DNA from: Gentiana macrophylla
Taxonomy: Eukaryota > Streptophyta > Magnoliopsida > Gentianales > Gentianaceae
Length of the DNA stretch: 64,000 nt
Reading direction: 5' to 3'
Assembly (NCBI GenBank): GCA_026214975.1
Contig: JAOBSW010001047.1
Coordinates: 484,001 to 548,000 of the forward strand
The notes under the pieces: model-generated
The model's input: the letters and a program-made list of their open reading frames with translations, nothing else
What the model was told of the DNA's origin: nothing
Database searches by the model: none
Made by a program: the position numbers and the translations under genes
Shown here: one piece after another, positions 1 through 11,765 of the stretch
Layout of the letters: the number at the start of each line of letters is the position of its first letter
Numbering within the stretch: the stretch's first letter is position 1

Positions 1-863
1 CTCGTAAAGCATTCATATAAACTAACATAGATACACATTAATTAAACAATGCAGATTCATGAATAAATACTAAGTGTACGACGTAGGTTATGGGATCCTC
101 ATAGACAAGGTATCTCCACCTCCCTAACGTCATAGCCTAGATCTACATCATCTAGCTATGATTAACTAACTCAAACGATAAAGCATAATTGGGAGGGATT
201 AATTACTTAAAATAAAAGAAACAGAAAATAAAGGCTTACATAATTTGCAGCCCCTTAAACTCGAAACCCTCAAATTATTCTACATTGTATCAAGATATGA
301 ATAGAATGATTTTATTGAATGAATATGAATATGAATTACAATTTCTCGAAGTCTTTGCTTATATAGGAGTTTTTTGCCGACTTAGGGTGATTCTAGAAGA
401 TAAACACGATTAAAGCCGAAAACCGACCCAAACCCGAGGCTCGGTCAACCGAGAGGTGACACTCGGTCGATCGAAGCATCGTGCTCCGGTCGACCGAACC
501 TAAACTTGGCATATTCAACACGTTTTCGCGTCTATCTTGCTCCCCACTCCACGCTTGCATGTTGATCTCGATTTCTCTAATTTATCTCTTGATTAATGCT
601 CCGATTTTCTTCCTTATTATCTTGAGATCTTTTGATTGAATGACATTTATCCTCCCGATTTGTTGTGATCTACAAAATAAACATTTATCGCACAATAAAT
701 CGGCGTTTAATAATGAAAACGGCTAAATACCAATTTACATAATATAAATCACATAACATTAAATAATAAATATAAACAAGTGATTTAATATGAAATATAT
801 ATTATTAATCTCGATTTAAGGTCAACGTTGATGACTTTTACGGGTATAATTTGACCGTCATCA
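1..863 (-). repeat. Element A, 3' LTR (left, truncated by window start)
   Basis: Matches 5795-6654 almost base for base and ends in CGTCATCA, the inverse of the TGATGACG that opens the right LTR at 4846. It contains a TATA-like TATATAAG on the minus strand near 358-366 and GGTCGACC-type palindromes at about 436-500. Several differences from the right copy are short deletions or small rearrangements. Confidence 0.9.
358..500 (-). promoter_or_regulatory. Element A LTR promoter: palindrome array upstream of TATA (left copy)
   Basis: Read on the minus strand, three imperfect copies of the palindrome CTCGGTCGACCGAG lie at about 436-500 and are followed, roughly 70 bases downstream, by TATATAAG. 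The right LTR has the same arrangement. The core promoter position is inferred from sequence only. Confidence 0.5.
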
Positions 864-901
864 ACTACCCCCCACTTAGACTTTGATCGTCCCGAACAAA
901 G
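864..901 (-). other. Element A polypurine tract plus hairpin next to 3' LTR
   Basis: On the minus strand a purine run AAGTGGGGGGTAG directly abuts the LTR. Just upstream of it is a small hairpin (881-889 pairing with 893-901, 8 of 9 positions, 3-base loop GGA in the element sense). This is the expected plus-strand priming site. Confidence 0.75.
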
Positions 902-1790
902 CATCAATAAGTCATTCCCCAAGACAACATTTTCTATGGTCAAATCATACTTACACAAGAAGCTCAAGTCAACTCATACTAGTCATGCTCATAAGATATC
1001 CATTATTCACTATCGACTATGAATCGAAGTGATGTGTGCATGTGCATTTAGTTTTATATATTCGGGGCAAGATTAGAGTTTAAGCAGACTTCGAAATCTC
1101 AACCTACCAACCTCAGCATTCATATTTCTCAAGCCTTTAAATTTTTGAAGCACTAGAGCAATAAGCAAGAGCGTATCTATAGGGTTTTTGGACTTGGAGA
1201 CCGAGTACTACTCAAAGCCTCTTAAAGAGTTGAGTATTTTTTCATATCTTCATATTTTTCAAATACTATAAATCTCAAGGAAGAAAACTTTTTAAAGTAT
1301 CCCCCTATCTTAGATCAAATATAGCATTGAATATTACCACAAGCGGGCTACTTTGGTAATGTTATTACAAAGCCCAGTGTTTTAACGCATTGTCAAACAC
1401 AGGTACGTCTCAAGCTTATTACTCCACTTTTGTGGCTAAAATATAAGAATGCATCAGCCAATAAGTATCGACACTAAGTCTACATAACCAATCATCTATG
1501 CAATGTACACATAATTTCTTCAGTTATTATGATTTGCACGGTATACTCGATTCACAGATTGAGTAATTGAATAATAAATAACTACTCGCAAAAACGGGCA
1601 TGAATATCCTTAAATTTACTTAACATAAGTATAAAATGATCACGTACTCATATAACTTGGTTTATTTCCTATCAATTCTTAGCTAGAACTCACAATTCTA
1701 AGGGTACGAGATACCTAATATGGTATTTATTCAATTTTTTCAATTTTGTGCCGTTTCATTCAATTTTCAATTATAACATAACATGGCTAA
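902..1790. other. Element A non-coding DNA between the two PPT-like motifs
   Basis: About 0.9 kb without a credible gene. It lies between the PPT and the second PPT-like hairpin. The equivalent interval is also non-coding in elements B, D and F. Confidence 0.5.
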
Positions 1791-1795
1791 GTCTC

Positions 1796-1832
1796 CTACC
1801 CCCCACTTAAACATGGCATTGTCCTCAATGAC
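1796..1832 (-). other. Element A second, internal PPT-like motif with hairpin
   Basis: TACCCCCCACTTA on the + strand (AAGTGGGGGGTA in the element sense) is followed by an inverted repeat GGCATTG/CAATGAC (1815-1821 with 1826-1832, 6 of 7 pairs, 4-base loop). It repeats the design at 864-901 with a different stem sequence. Confidence 0.55.
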
Positions 1833-4821
1833 AAAAATAAATGAGAATTTAAGAAAAGACTTAGCTCGAAACGGCTCTCAAGTAAAGGAACAATATCGGA
1901 GTAAATGTCAAAGATGTTGTGGAGAAGCAAGTGAAAACTCAGATAAGGCACAAACTCCACGAAACCGTTAATAACACCATGTCTATGGAAGTTCTAAAAT
2001 AATGTGGCAAGAATGAGGTATAAATACCTAAAACAGTTTAAGCCACTTTATTTTATACAACCAATGACAAGTGGAAACCAAAAAGAAAAATACTAAATAG
2101 AAAGAAAAATAAACAAGCAACTAAAGATGGTGGTCTTCATCTACAACCTCCACCGCCTAAATATTCCTAAAACCGGGTGGAGAAGACAAAGATCAAAAAG
2201 CATAACCCCATGTGGGAAAACACGAGGGTGACTCGATCGAAAAGGTATTCAATCCAGGAAAAGAGAAACTTGGTAAGGTATAACAGATTGAATGCGACCT
2301 ATTGGCTAAAGATAAAATCAAATACTTTACGCAGAAACTTCTCGCTTGCATTGGATATCAACAACTTAGGGAGATGTAGCTACTCCTTGAAATTACTAAT
2401 AACCCAATGTATCACGTAAAAGTCATAACCGTCATCAACAAGGTCGGATCGGTGTGATAGTTCAGAACAAAACTTATCATCTAGAGATGCCGGAATAGTC
2501 GGAAAAGTGTGAAATTTAAAACTTCCGGTAGAAAGATAAGTTGTACTTTGATCGAACCAAAAACCTTTAAAATCTAGCTAGGGTCAGAGCTACACTTCCC
2601 CCAACTAGGATCATGAAAATCAAAATGATAAAAGATATTCATTAACGCTGAGCAATATTTCAAATTCCGCAACACAAAGGTATTTTGTAAACAAAATGGA
2701 GGTTGAGATTATGATGGGTTTAGAAAAAGATACACATAAGGTTGGGAAGAAAAGATAAAGGGTGGGTAAGAAATTGTGTTTATGGGTGGGTTGAAAATGG
2801 TTAAGGCATTGAGATTGGGTGGGAGAGTGAAACGGATGGAAAGAAAGAGAGGCGATGAAAGAATGGTTAGAAATGTGAACTGTTGGGGCAGATTGGTGAG
2901 AGGATCGAAAAGTTTGAAGGTGAAAAAGTGTAAAGGGAAAGATAAGGATAGTTGCAGAATGAATTGCGCACCACTTTGAATCTTCATTTGGATCACCTAA
3001 AAAGTTTTAGAAATTGACAAAGATTGTTCTTGTTCACACCAATCATTCTCTGTTACATTTTCAATAATTCTCAAGCTCTCTTACTGCTTCCATCTTAAGG
3101 TTGATTGCTAAATTTCCTTTTATTTAGCAATTTCTTGACTCTCCTAAGAAACTCTAATTCACGTGGCCTATATTGAGTAAAAAAGTTTTGCACATCCTTA
3201 GCCCAATGGCCATCGGAACACGGCAAAATAAAAAACCTCAACATATGTCACGTTACTCTTATTTGACTCAAAGAAAACAAAACCTATAATCCTAAAAAGA
3301 AATCCTAAGGGTTTTAAAGAAGTAGTTCTGAGTTTAAAGTCCTCAGCTCGACTTTCCAAAGATTATCCTTGTCATTTATCATTCTTGGATCGCCAGACTT
3401 TGACCCTCTGAGCACTATTAGAGGTGGCTTGTCGCTTTTGCGGATTAATACCCTTCCCTTGGTTGTGAGACCTAGGAAACGACATTTATCCATACCATTT
3501 ATACAAAGCTCTTACCTCGGCTCTCATTTTAGGAATTAGTGAATTCTAAGAAACTCGGCTAACATACGGTTTTGGCCTTGACAATAAGAAACAATGAATC
3601 AAAGTACTCCGAATAAGGTCGGTTATGTAGGCAAGCCTATGCCGTCTTATTCGTTGGAACATATGTGAACAGTTCAGGCCAATCCGTCAAGATAAGCCCG
3701 TTTAGCCCAAGGCTTATCGGCTATGCTAAGTCTTGTTGAAGCTGCCAGAACGCACATCACACGTGGAGAGGAGTTGATTGAGCGAAGCTCGGTTGAACTC
3801 GCCGCCATGGTTAAACCATTTCCGAACCTATGTACAAAGATTCTTCGATTTCTAAATTTTCACTCAAAGCGTAATCTCATTTCTGTTTAAGGTGGGTTCA
3901 CCGAGAATCCATCACAATAAACATCAACGAAAGCCGAAGATTGCGTTCTTTCAAAACTCAACGTCTTCTTGAGATTGCGAATGCTTAAACTACACAATTT
4001 GTTGCTCCCATGGCCAGTAGAAGCAATTTCATGCATAGGACCATGAGATTTTAACAGAACTACGAGGAACTCTTTATTCACTGCTTCCTTTCAACGACTA
4101 CATGTTTCCTTACACCCTTTAGATGAGACAGATTTGGGGCAGAACCTTCCACACTAATAGAATTAATCTTACAAACCAACTCCGGGCTACGATTCATACT
4201 AAGGTTCATGTATAGGCTAACTTATGCTCAAAAAACCACAAGGTAGTAAAACATAAGCAAAAAAAAAGGGTAGTACCTTGCCTTCAACACTGTACCACGA
4301 AGAATTTAAGCCTTTAATATTTTTTCGGAGCCATCTTTGTGCTTTAAAGGTATTGCTTCCATCGCTTTTCCCATCTTAGATTCGTAGCTCCACATGTTTC
4401 TTCGGGTTATTTTCTCGGCGCCTTTGAAAATTATCGACTCGATTATTGCTTCCCTGGTTTCGCAAGCGTAAGAAAAACAAAAGCAGACCGTAGATCGATT
4501 TTAACATGGTCTCCCATGCCGCTATCGACTTTACGGATTAAACATACGGGATAAACAGACACGCGAAATTCCGACACGAAAACACAAATCGAAACCGAGT
4601 AAGCGAGCAGAAAAGAACAAAACAAAATTTAAATTCTCGATTCGACCGAATGAGGTCTCTCGGTCGACCGAATAAATTTTTTTTTTTTTTTAATTTTATT
4701 TTAAGAATCTGGAATTTTCGATGAATGCACAACCAGAGGGACTCAAAAACGTAAAAGCAGACTCTAAAATGTAAAACTCGACATGAATTAAAAATTATTT
4801 ATATATAAAATTGACCGTTGG
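1833..4821. other. Element A internal region, no coding capacity recognised
   Basis: About 3 kb with only short random-looking frames. Bases 2696-2960 are strongly purine-rich on the + strand. Near 3893 there is a stretch resembling the leader of element E near 23635 (both contain TTCACCGAGAA followed by CATCAC), hinting at a shared leader module. A palindrome CGGTCGACCG at 4661-4670 repeats the LTR motif inside the leader, and an 11-base-plus T run follows it. Confidence 0.5.
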
Positions 4822-4839
4822 TTCCCGGCAACGGCGCCA
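4822..4839 (-). other. Element A primer binding site (tRNA-Asp type)
   Basis: The + strand reads TTCCCGGCAACGGCGCCA, the 3' end of plant tRNA-Asp with one C missing from the usual CCCC. The minus strand is therefore the PBS. The LTR starts 6 bases further on. tRNA-Asp priming is typical of Athila elements. Confidence 0.85.
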
Positions 4840-4845
4840 AAAACT

Positions 4846-6654
4846 TGATGACGTGGTCAATCAGTTATAATATACTTGACCACCATAAACCAATACTAGC
4901 AAGAGGACTAGGCCCATCGTAGTATAGCTATAGTAAATCAAGGTCGATCCCATGGGAACCAATTGTGGATCATCTTATATACAAACAATTAATTAAACAT
5001 GTCAAGGACACAGAGGCGGTCTACGACCAACATAAAACAAGAAAAGTAAAGACACGACTCGACACAACGTAATTAACCTCCCCAATTATAGTCTTTATCG
5101 TTTGGACCTAGATAATTTATATAATAAATCGAACTTATTAATCTGTTAATCCGTTTGTATCTTATTTTAGATTGGCTCACGGGAGTCATCCTCTTTAACT
5201 TGACTTAGCACCCGTTAGGTCACTAGATCCTTTGTGATATTGTTACGTGACTTCGCTTTTAGTGCCTGCCTCCATCTCATATAACTCACACGCTACTTAC
5301 TCTCGGGATGCCGATATTAACCGTATTCCTCACTGTGCAACATTCCTATGGTTAGGCGATTTCCTAAGTGATCGCATCGATCTCGTCCCATTAACATTCA
5401 CTTTTTAGGTCTCATGTTAATCTACGATTTACGTATAACTAGATGTGCACAATTCCCTAATACTGTAAGCAGATCTAGATCTCATTTGAAAGTCCCGGAA
5501 GATCAATTCATGAGCCGACCTAGGAGCCCTATATTGGTATTTTCTACTCATACGCTAATTAAAACAGACGAGCAACATAGCCGTAGCCATACCTACTGAG
5601 ATGATAAATTCTATTAAGTTAACCTAACCATAAAGACATGGCTATCTAACGGATGAACAGAGGGCTCGGTCGACCGAGCATAGACACTCGGTCGACCGAA
5701 TGATTCCATTCGGTCACCCGAACGATTTCATCCCCGCATTCAATCCCGAACATATCTCTCGGCGTTTCATCATACGTAAGCAGTTAAACAAGAACTCGTA
5801 AAGCATTCATATAAACTAACATAGATACACATTAATTAAACAATGCAGATTCATGAATAAATACTAAGTGTACGACGTAGGTTATGGGATCCTCATAGAC
5901 AAGGTATCTCCACCTCCCTAACGTCATAGCCTAGATCTACATCATCTAGCTATGATTAACTAACTCAAACGATAAAGCATAATTGGGAGGGATTAATTAC
6001 TTAAAATAAAAAAGCAGAAAATAAAGGCTTACATAATTTGCAGCCCTTAAACTCTGGAAACCCTCAAATTATTCTACATTGTATCAAGATATGAATAGAA
6101 TGATTTTATTGAATGAATATGAATATGAATTACAATTTCTCGAAGCTGTTGCTTATATAGGAGTTTTTGCCGACTTAGGGTGATTCTAGAAGATAAACAC
6201 GATTAAAGCCGAAAACCGACCCAAACCCGAGGCTCGGTCAACCGAGAGGTGACACTCGGTCGATCAAGCATCAGGCTCGGTCGACCGAACCTAAACTTGG
6301 CATATTCAACACGTTTTCTTCGCTCTATCTTGCTCCCCACTCCACGCTTGCATGTTGATCTCGATTTCTAATTTATCTCTTGATTAATGCTCCGATTTTC
6401 TTCCTTATTATCTTGAGATCTTTTGATTGAATGACATTTATCCTCCCGATTTGTTGTGATCTACAAAATAAACATTTATCGCACAATAAATCGGCGTTTA
6501 ATAATGAAAACGGCTAAATACCAATTTACATAATATAAACCACATAACATTAAATAATAAATATAAACAAGTGATTTAATATGAAATATATATTATTAAT
6601 CTCGATTTAAGGTCAACGTTGATGACTTTTACGGGTATAATTTGACCGTCATCA
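4846..6654 (-). repeat. Element A, 5' LTR (right, complete, 1809 bp)
   Basis: Bounded by the 8-base inverted repeat TGATGACG ... CGTCATCA. It has a U5-side block with GGTCGATCC near 4948, palindromes CTCGGTCGACCGAG at 5665-5678 and CGGTCGACCG at 5689-5698 plus a weaker third copy, then a second palindrome array at 6229-6289 just upstream (minus sense) of a TATA-like site at 6153-6159. Confidence 0.9.
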
Positions 6655-6812
6655 CTTGGCCATTGCAGTTGTCACACACAAGACTTTGAACATTCATTGC
6701 CGTCACTTGCTTCTGTAGTGCGGCCAACTGAGCTTTTAGAAACGTGGTCTCATCTACCTCATACTTCCCTGCAGTCGAGCTTTTCTGATTGGATGCACCT
6801 GCATAGGTAGGG
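6655..6812 (-). pseudogene. Element E gag fragment (central/C-terminal part), cut off by elements A and B
   Basis: On the minus strand this 158-base piece is open and continues the gag frame that stops at 22750, once element B and one copy of its target duplication are removed. It encodes a hydrophilic stretch with a predicted helical segment (FLKAQLAALQKQ) and the start of a zinc knuckle, CDNCNG, after which element A interrupts it. Gag zinc knuckles bind genomic RNA during packaging. This fragment places A and B in one host element and gives the insertion order. Certainty is high for the frame continuity and good for the zinc-knuckle call, since only the first two cysteines remain in view. 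Confidence 0.8.
6808..6812. repeat. Target site duplication of element B (left copy, TAGGG)
   Basis: TAGGG immediately precedes the left LTR and recurs at 22750-22754 immediately after the right LTR. This is the 5-base duplication expected of Ty3/gypsy integration. Confidence 0.9.
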
Positions 6813-8708
6813 TGACAGACCTAAACCTAACCTTGGAAATGGCGCCAAAATACTGACGGACGTTACCTAGGCTATACAAATCCTAACCGGCAGTGTACCG
6901 GGTCAAATTGTAGTGATAGAGTGGTAAGTCAGGTGTCGATCCTCAGGGAAAACTTGGTAATTCACCGTGTGATTAAACACCGAGAAACTGTTATTATCTC
7001 AATCTAAGTCGCAATTTTATCATCCAACCAAACTCTAAACTAACAAACAATAAATAGAAGCATAAAACTAAAACAGATATATATAAGTATAAAAATATAT
7101 ATATAATCATATATATATATATATATAGATATAAGTATATATAGGTACCAAAACAATATATAAGGGAGGGAGATAGATATTATAATTAGAGACTAGCCAA
7201 GAATATGTTATTGAATTATTATATCTTTTTAGTGAAATTGGATGTGCTCGATCTTTATTTTAAGTTAAATCAATTATACGAAACGGTGCACTCCTAAACT
7301 AAACAATTCATCCTCACACGATCATCTGAAATTGTCATATGTCCAATCATTCATCCAATGTCATCCTCAAGCATGGGTCACTTCCGTTTTGTCATTCAGC
7401 CAATTTTAAGGTATGTCAATTAAACAAATGAATTAAACGTAATAATCTCTCGAGTACATATTTCAATAAGAGTTTGTTTCTCCCGAAACAAATCTACCCC
7501 CGGTTTAGGAAATCGGATTCCGTTGTCACGTTTTCACTCGGCCAATTTTACCCTCCGGTCTTTCTATTAATGAGTTCATAACCTAACTACGAGGCGTCAA
7601 TTCATAATTAGATTATGAATTCTTTCATATCAAGTAGCTAATTCAATACGAATATAGAAAGAGATTCATTATAACCGATTTTTATCCAATTTTAGTATAG
7701 TCATCATCCATTTCCCTAAAAAGATAATACTAATCCAATTTCATATCTTGGCTAGATATTAAGTTAGCCTAACATCATTATAACTAATATATAGATACTA
7801 AAAATAATACATAAACATAAATACATTAGAAAAGTTACCAGGTTACAATCGAAGCATTCAGAGTTGTATCATCCGGAAATAGCAACTCCTTGACATCAAT
7901 AAGCCTTGATACATCCTCTAAGCATTATAACGATACTTTATACTACAGCATTATTCCGGCAGAGTGCCGTTTACAGCTTTTATTTAACTAAAAACAACAA
8001 AACGAAACTATAGAAGAGATATATATGCATTGGTACACCTCAAAATGGTTGCACTTGAGCTCTATTTATAGGCCACATAACTTGACCGGCGCGTGCCGGA
8101 GCACCACCGGCGCGTGCCGGCTACACAGTAGATATTCCCTTGTCAGAGATTTGTGGGCCCAGTTTCAGAGATTTTTCTGCAATATTCGGCCTTCTCCGGC
8201 GCGTGCCGGACATACAACATCTCGATGTTAAGTAAAAACCTATCTCGAGCTGTAGACCTCAGATTGACATGATTTGATATTCGTTGGAAAGCTCTCTTGA
8301 AGATCTACAACTTTCATCAAGGACTTTTTCTCTGAAAATGCCTCTAAGTTAGGTCAAATGTCCGTTGAAGATGAATCACGGTAGAAACACTAAGGACAGT
8401 TGATCTGTTCAAAGTTGTTAGATTTCGGCATAATCTTTTATCCCACAAAAACTCTTGAATTATGCTTCAAAGTATGTCATCTTTTGGGATCTCGGTACAC
8501 ATCTGATTCTGCAATAAACTCAACGAAACACCAAACGTAAATCTGACACTAAAATTATCGTTTTTATCGTTTTTATAACTCATGCATCTAATTATAACTA
8601 ACTATGATTTTTATAAGTTTTTAATGCATTTATATGAAATTATACTAAAATATCATAAATATAATAATAAAAAGTCTTATAATATGATCATATATTTTTC
8701 ATACATCA
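6813..8708 (-). repeat. Element B, 3' LTR (left)
   Basis: Starts TGACAGACC and ends CATACATCA. It contains a U5-side block with GTCGATCC near 6936, an AT microsatellite at about 7078-7142, the TATA/palindrome promoter at 8061-8209, and at 8261-8371 a block containing TTGGAAAGCTC that is shared with other families in the window. Confidence 0.93.
8061..8209 (-). promoter_or_regulatory. Element B LTR core promoter with CCGGCGCGTGCCGG array (left copy)
   Basis: Three copies of the 14-base near-palindrome CCGGCGCGTGCCGG occur at 8086-8099, 8107-8120 and 8196-8209. On the minus strand they lie upstream of CTATAAATAG (8062-8071), the nearest ending about 15 bases before it. Spacing and order suit a TATA promoter. 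The function of the palindromes is inferred. Confidence 0.55.
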
Positions 8709-8746
8709 CAACTCCCCACTTAGCTTTTGATCGTCCTCGAGCAAAA
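8709..8746 (-). other. Element B polypurine tract plus hairpin
   Basis: Minus strand AAGTGGGGAGTTG abuts the LTR. The adjoining inverted repeat 8725-8733 with 8738-8746 pairs at 8 of 9 positions around a 4-base loop. Confidence 0.75.
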
Positions 8747-10180
8747 TAAGCGATAATATAATTCTTCTAGATTAAATTCCTAACTTAGTAATGTATGCTG
8801 TCAATATTATAATTATATTAATTTCATCTATCTAAGATATTAAGAAGATAAAAAGTGTATATAACATAATAAACTAGTTATAAAATATTATTTGAATGAA
8901 ATTTTTCAGGAATTACTTTATAAGTATAAATAAAATATTTAGAACAACTTTTTAATCTCCACTGTATGATTTATCGGAGTCAATGACTAAGTCAAGTAGT
9001 TGGCAAATTGGCTTGTAACGTTCGTGCTCGAGGGTAGTTGGCTAATCGAAAAGGATAACAAAGGAAATCAAAAGAGATAGAAGCAAGTAAATGCATACTT
9101 ATACCTTCATCTTCTGATCAAAAATTTCTCAATCAGTAACACTCCTGACACTGTTTTCAATTTTCAACTTTAATAACTTCCAAAATATGGTTTTTTTTTT
9201 TTTTTTTACATAAACATAAATAATAAGAACTTAAGAACATAGGCATTGCTTTATCAAGATTGATCGGAGTACTACTCTTTCGATCGAAAATCACGAATCC
9301 GGTTTCCTTAAACTCGTGATAATTCTTGATAGTTTTGATTCGACTTTTCTTTTTCATCGATTTATAGCATATACCTTCATTCCCAAAGAATAGGACATTT
9401 CGTGATAATACCCTATTTGGACTACTATCATCAAAGCGACTTTATCTGATATTTTATTTTTGGGTTGTCGATCAAAAACAGAAAAGATACCTATAATACT
9501 CTGTTCTTATATTTTTATGTTTATTATTATTATTATTATTATTATTATTTTTTTTTTTAGAGAATAACCATATTTGATAACAAATCGCCTTCGAATAACA
9601 TTCATTTCAATCTCAAAGATATACCAAATTTCGATGTTGTCTCCGCTTATCCATAAATACATACTAAACTTTATGGATTTTCAAAGAAATGTAGACCATT
9701 ATTAAGTTAGGGTTGATAATTTCTAGTTAATAATAATGGCTAATTCGAGTGAGGTCTTGATCACTCTACAATCTTTGAGGTGGGGACAAAATTGGAAATT
9801 ATGTTGGGTAGGCTTATTTGGCTCTGGTTTATCAAAGTTATGCCAAAAATCTCATAATTCCTAATCCGATTCCAATTTCATACTTGTCTTGAAAAGAAAA
9901 TTATTCTAAAATTTCATTATAATTATAAGTAACTTTTGTCTAATTTCATAAAAAAAATATTTCATAATATTTATCAAGATATATATACTAAAAATCTTAT
10001 TAAAAATCTAAAATAGACATAATTAATATAAGAATAATATATCAAGATTACTTTACTTAATTAAAAATTTATTCTATCCAAATATATTATTTTTATCAAA
10101 TAATTATATATTATTGCTTATTAAACTAAGTGTGTAAGTATTTGATGTATTAAATTCAATTTATTTACTAACCAATCTCT
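8747..10180. other. Element B non-coding interval between PPT hairpins
   Basis: About 1.4 kb of very AT-rich DNA with no gene. It includes an A/T run at 9189-9206, a (TTA)n microsatellite at about 9523-9550, and at 9388-9420 a motif GAATAGGACATTTCGTGATA that recurs in the same interval of elements D and F. Confidence 0.6.
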
Positions 10181-10215
10181 ACTCCCCACTTACGAATTGG
10201 CATCGTCTCGATGGC
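10181..10215 (-). other. Element B second, internal PPT-like motif with hairpin
   Basis: ACTCCCCACTTA on the + strand is followed by GGCATCG/CGATGGC (10199-10205 with 10209-10215, 6 of 7 pairs, loop TCT). Same layout as the terminal PPT, different stem. Confidence 0.55.
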
Positions 10216-10477
10216 TAATGAGTAGTAAAAATTTGGATTAGAAAATAAAATGAATTCTATCATGGTTAGATTATTTTAGGTGTCAAATAGACGAGCGTTT
10301 ATATAATAAAAAACATTAATTAAAACATGCAAATTTTACAATACAAGTTAGAACTACTAGAAAACATAAATTAAGTTAAACTAATTAAACTAAGTTATTC
10401 TAATTTATTGTGACTTATACTAACGTACCGTACTACTTTTATCATTTTTATTCCTTCCTGTCTACCAACACAGTTAT

Positions 10478-11350
10478 CTAATTTTCACCACTTGACGATC
10501 CTCCCGGAATATCGACTGGTAAAAGCCCAACATGAGGAATGCGAGCTGGAAAATATTCATCTGTCGCTCTTTCCGGAACCCTTGCCAAACGAACACATAA
10601 TCTAGAAATCAACCATCCAAATGGTAAAGGATGATAATTCGGTCTTCTCCCCAACGCAAAACTCACAGCTGATTTCTGAATCAGCACCCCCCAATCTATA
10701 ACAGCTCCAGTAGTAATAGCATGTAGAAGCATCAATTCATCATCACTAACTTCCGAGAAATCAACAGTTGGATAAACTCGTGAATTGATGAATCGTTTCC
10801 ACGTTCTAAGATGGGGAAGCAAAGCAGTCGTAGAGACATTTTGATCAATATCATAATTGTAGAACAAGAGTGGACAAGCTTCCGAATATTTTGTAATAAA
10901 ACCGTCAGCAGTATCCAATCTCCATTGATACTCAAAATGACTGGGTGAAGTTTGGACTGGTGGAATCAAGAAAATTTGATTTATGTTGGTGGAGGTGAAA
11001 GGAACAACAACTCCTCTCACTGTAACAGACTGTGTTAACGACACAGTGTTAGCTTCCGACAGTACCGAATAGAATTCTCTTACCAAAGTGACATTAATCC
11101 TACCTCTCGGCACACGACAAAAATAGTCCCACCCATCTATTGCCATCCTTGTAAATGCCCAGTCGTCAACCTTTCTAAAATTTAAACCTCTTTCAATCAA
11201 CACCGGTGATTGATTGAAATTACTTATGTAAGGGTTGTGAGCCGAAGCATACATAGGCTCGTAAGGGATTTGATGAAAAGATGGATGTGGAATGACTGAA
11301 TTTGGTGTATGCGGAGGAGAATAACTGTTTACGGATGAACGATCAGACAT
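10478..11350 (-). CDS. Element B ORF-b: second plant-transposon-domain protein (env-position ORF)
   Basis: An intact 290-residue frame. The first 50 residues are rich in Ser, Pro, Asn and Tyr. The rest resembles the plant-specific domain annotated as putative plant transposon protein in Athila-type elements: INVTLVREFYSVLS near residues 85-98, a following V-x-x-R-x-V-V-V-P-F strand and a late PLPFGWLISRL. The same motifs in the same order occur in ORF-a at 12550-13335, so the two are paralogues. No signal peptide or membrane segment is evident, so calling it an envelope would rest only on its position between integrase and the 3' LTR; its function is unknown. It has its own TATAAAAGG 75 bases upstream of the ATG. 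It is one of the few undamaged frames in the element. Confidence 0.75.
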   Translation of the reverse strand: MSDRSSVNSYSPPHTPNSVIPHPSFHQIPYEPMYASAHNPYISNFNQSPVLIERGLNFRKVDDWAFTRMAIDGWDYFCRVPRGRINVTLVREFYSVLSEANTVSLTQSVTVRGVVVPFTSTNINQIFLIPPVQTSPSHFEYQWRLDTADGFITKYSEACPLLFYNYDIDQNVSTTALLPHLRTWKRFINSRVYPTVDFSEVSDDELMLLHAITTGAVIDWGVLIQKSAVSFALGRRPNYHPLPFGWLISRLCVRLARVPERATDEYFPARIPHVGLLPVDIPGGSSSGEN

Positions 11351-11423
11351 TTTAAACTTTTTATAGCAAGAAAATTAAAGGTAAAGGAAGGGAATGAGCA
11401 TTTTAGGAATGCTGCATCTGTTT

Positions 11424-11521
11424 CCTTTTATAGACAAAGCTGGACTGAATTGGAAATATCCTGAGAAGATCCTGCAGCCCACTACACCGGCGCGTGCCGG
11501 ACACCAACCGGCCCGTGCCGG
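11424..11521 (-). promoter_or_regulatory. Putative internal promoter of ORF-b (palindromes plus TATA)
   Basis: On the minus strand CCGGCGCGTGCCGG-type palindromes (11508-11521 with one change, 11487-11500 exact) are followed about 55 bases later by TATAAAAGG (11424-11432), with the ORF-b ATG at 11350. The LTR promoter of the same element has the same arrangement. Confidence 0.6.
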
Positions 11522-11765
11522 TCAAATAGTGCTCAGTCAGAGATATTTCAATTTCCAGCTTGATCCAGTATTTATTTCCTGACAAATGATTCTGCATATT
11601 TTTAAAACATGGGGGAAAGATCTAAAAACATCCGAAAACTACGAAAAAGACACAAAATAACAACGTGCACTACCCCGAGAGTGCATCAAACGTTTAACGT
11701 ACACAACAAACATAAAAGATACTAAGTCAAACCAAAAAGTAGATAGTTATACAATAGAGACAAAA
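11522..11765. other. Spacer between ORF-a and ORF-b
   Basis: About 240 bases with no gene. It would hold the 3' untranslated region of ORF-a and the upstream region of ORF-b. Confidence 0.4.

Larger units (their letters stand above)
1..6654 (-). mobile_element. Element A: non-autonomous Athila-type LTR retrotransposon (LARD-like)
   Basis: The first 863 bases repeat 5795-6654 with few differences, and the two copies bracket about 4 kb of non-coding DNA. A tRNA-Asp-type primer site sits next to the right LTR and a polypurine tract (read on the minus strand) sits next to the left one. The element therefore runs right to left, and its outer (U5) end is off the window. No reading frame resembles gag, protease, RT or integrase. 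It has intact cis signals and similar LTRs but no proteins, so it would have had to move using enzymes from another element (inference). The base run after the right LTR, CTTGG at 6655-6659, should be its target duplication; the left copy is outside the window. Confidence 0.85.

Noticed and set aside
2709..2996. Pair of overlapping frames on both strands in element A
   Set aside because: Arise from strong purine/pyrimidine strand bias; no domain or conserved context.
8086..8209. Regularly spaced palindromic repeats that look like a short CRISPR array
   Set aside because: Plant nuclear context, only three copies, unequal spacing, located in an LTR promoter.
8025..8231. 68-residue frame in the B LTR, repeated at 22067
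   Set aside because: Covers the palindrome array; same reason as above.
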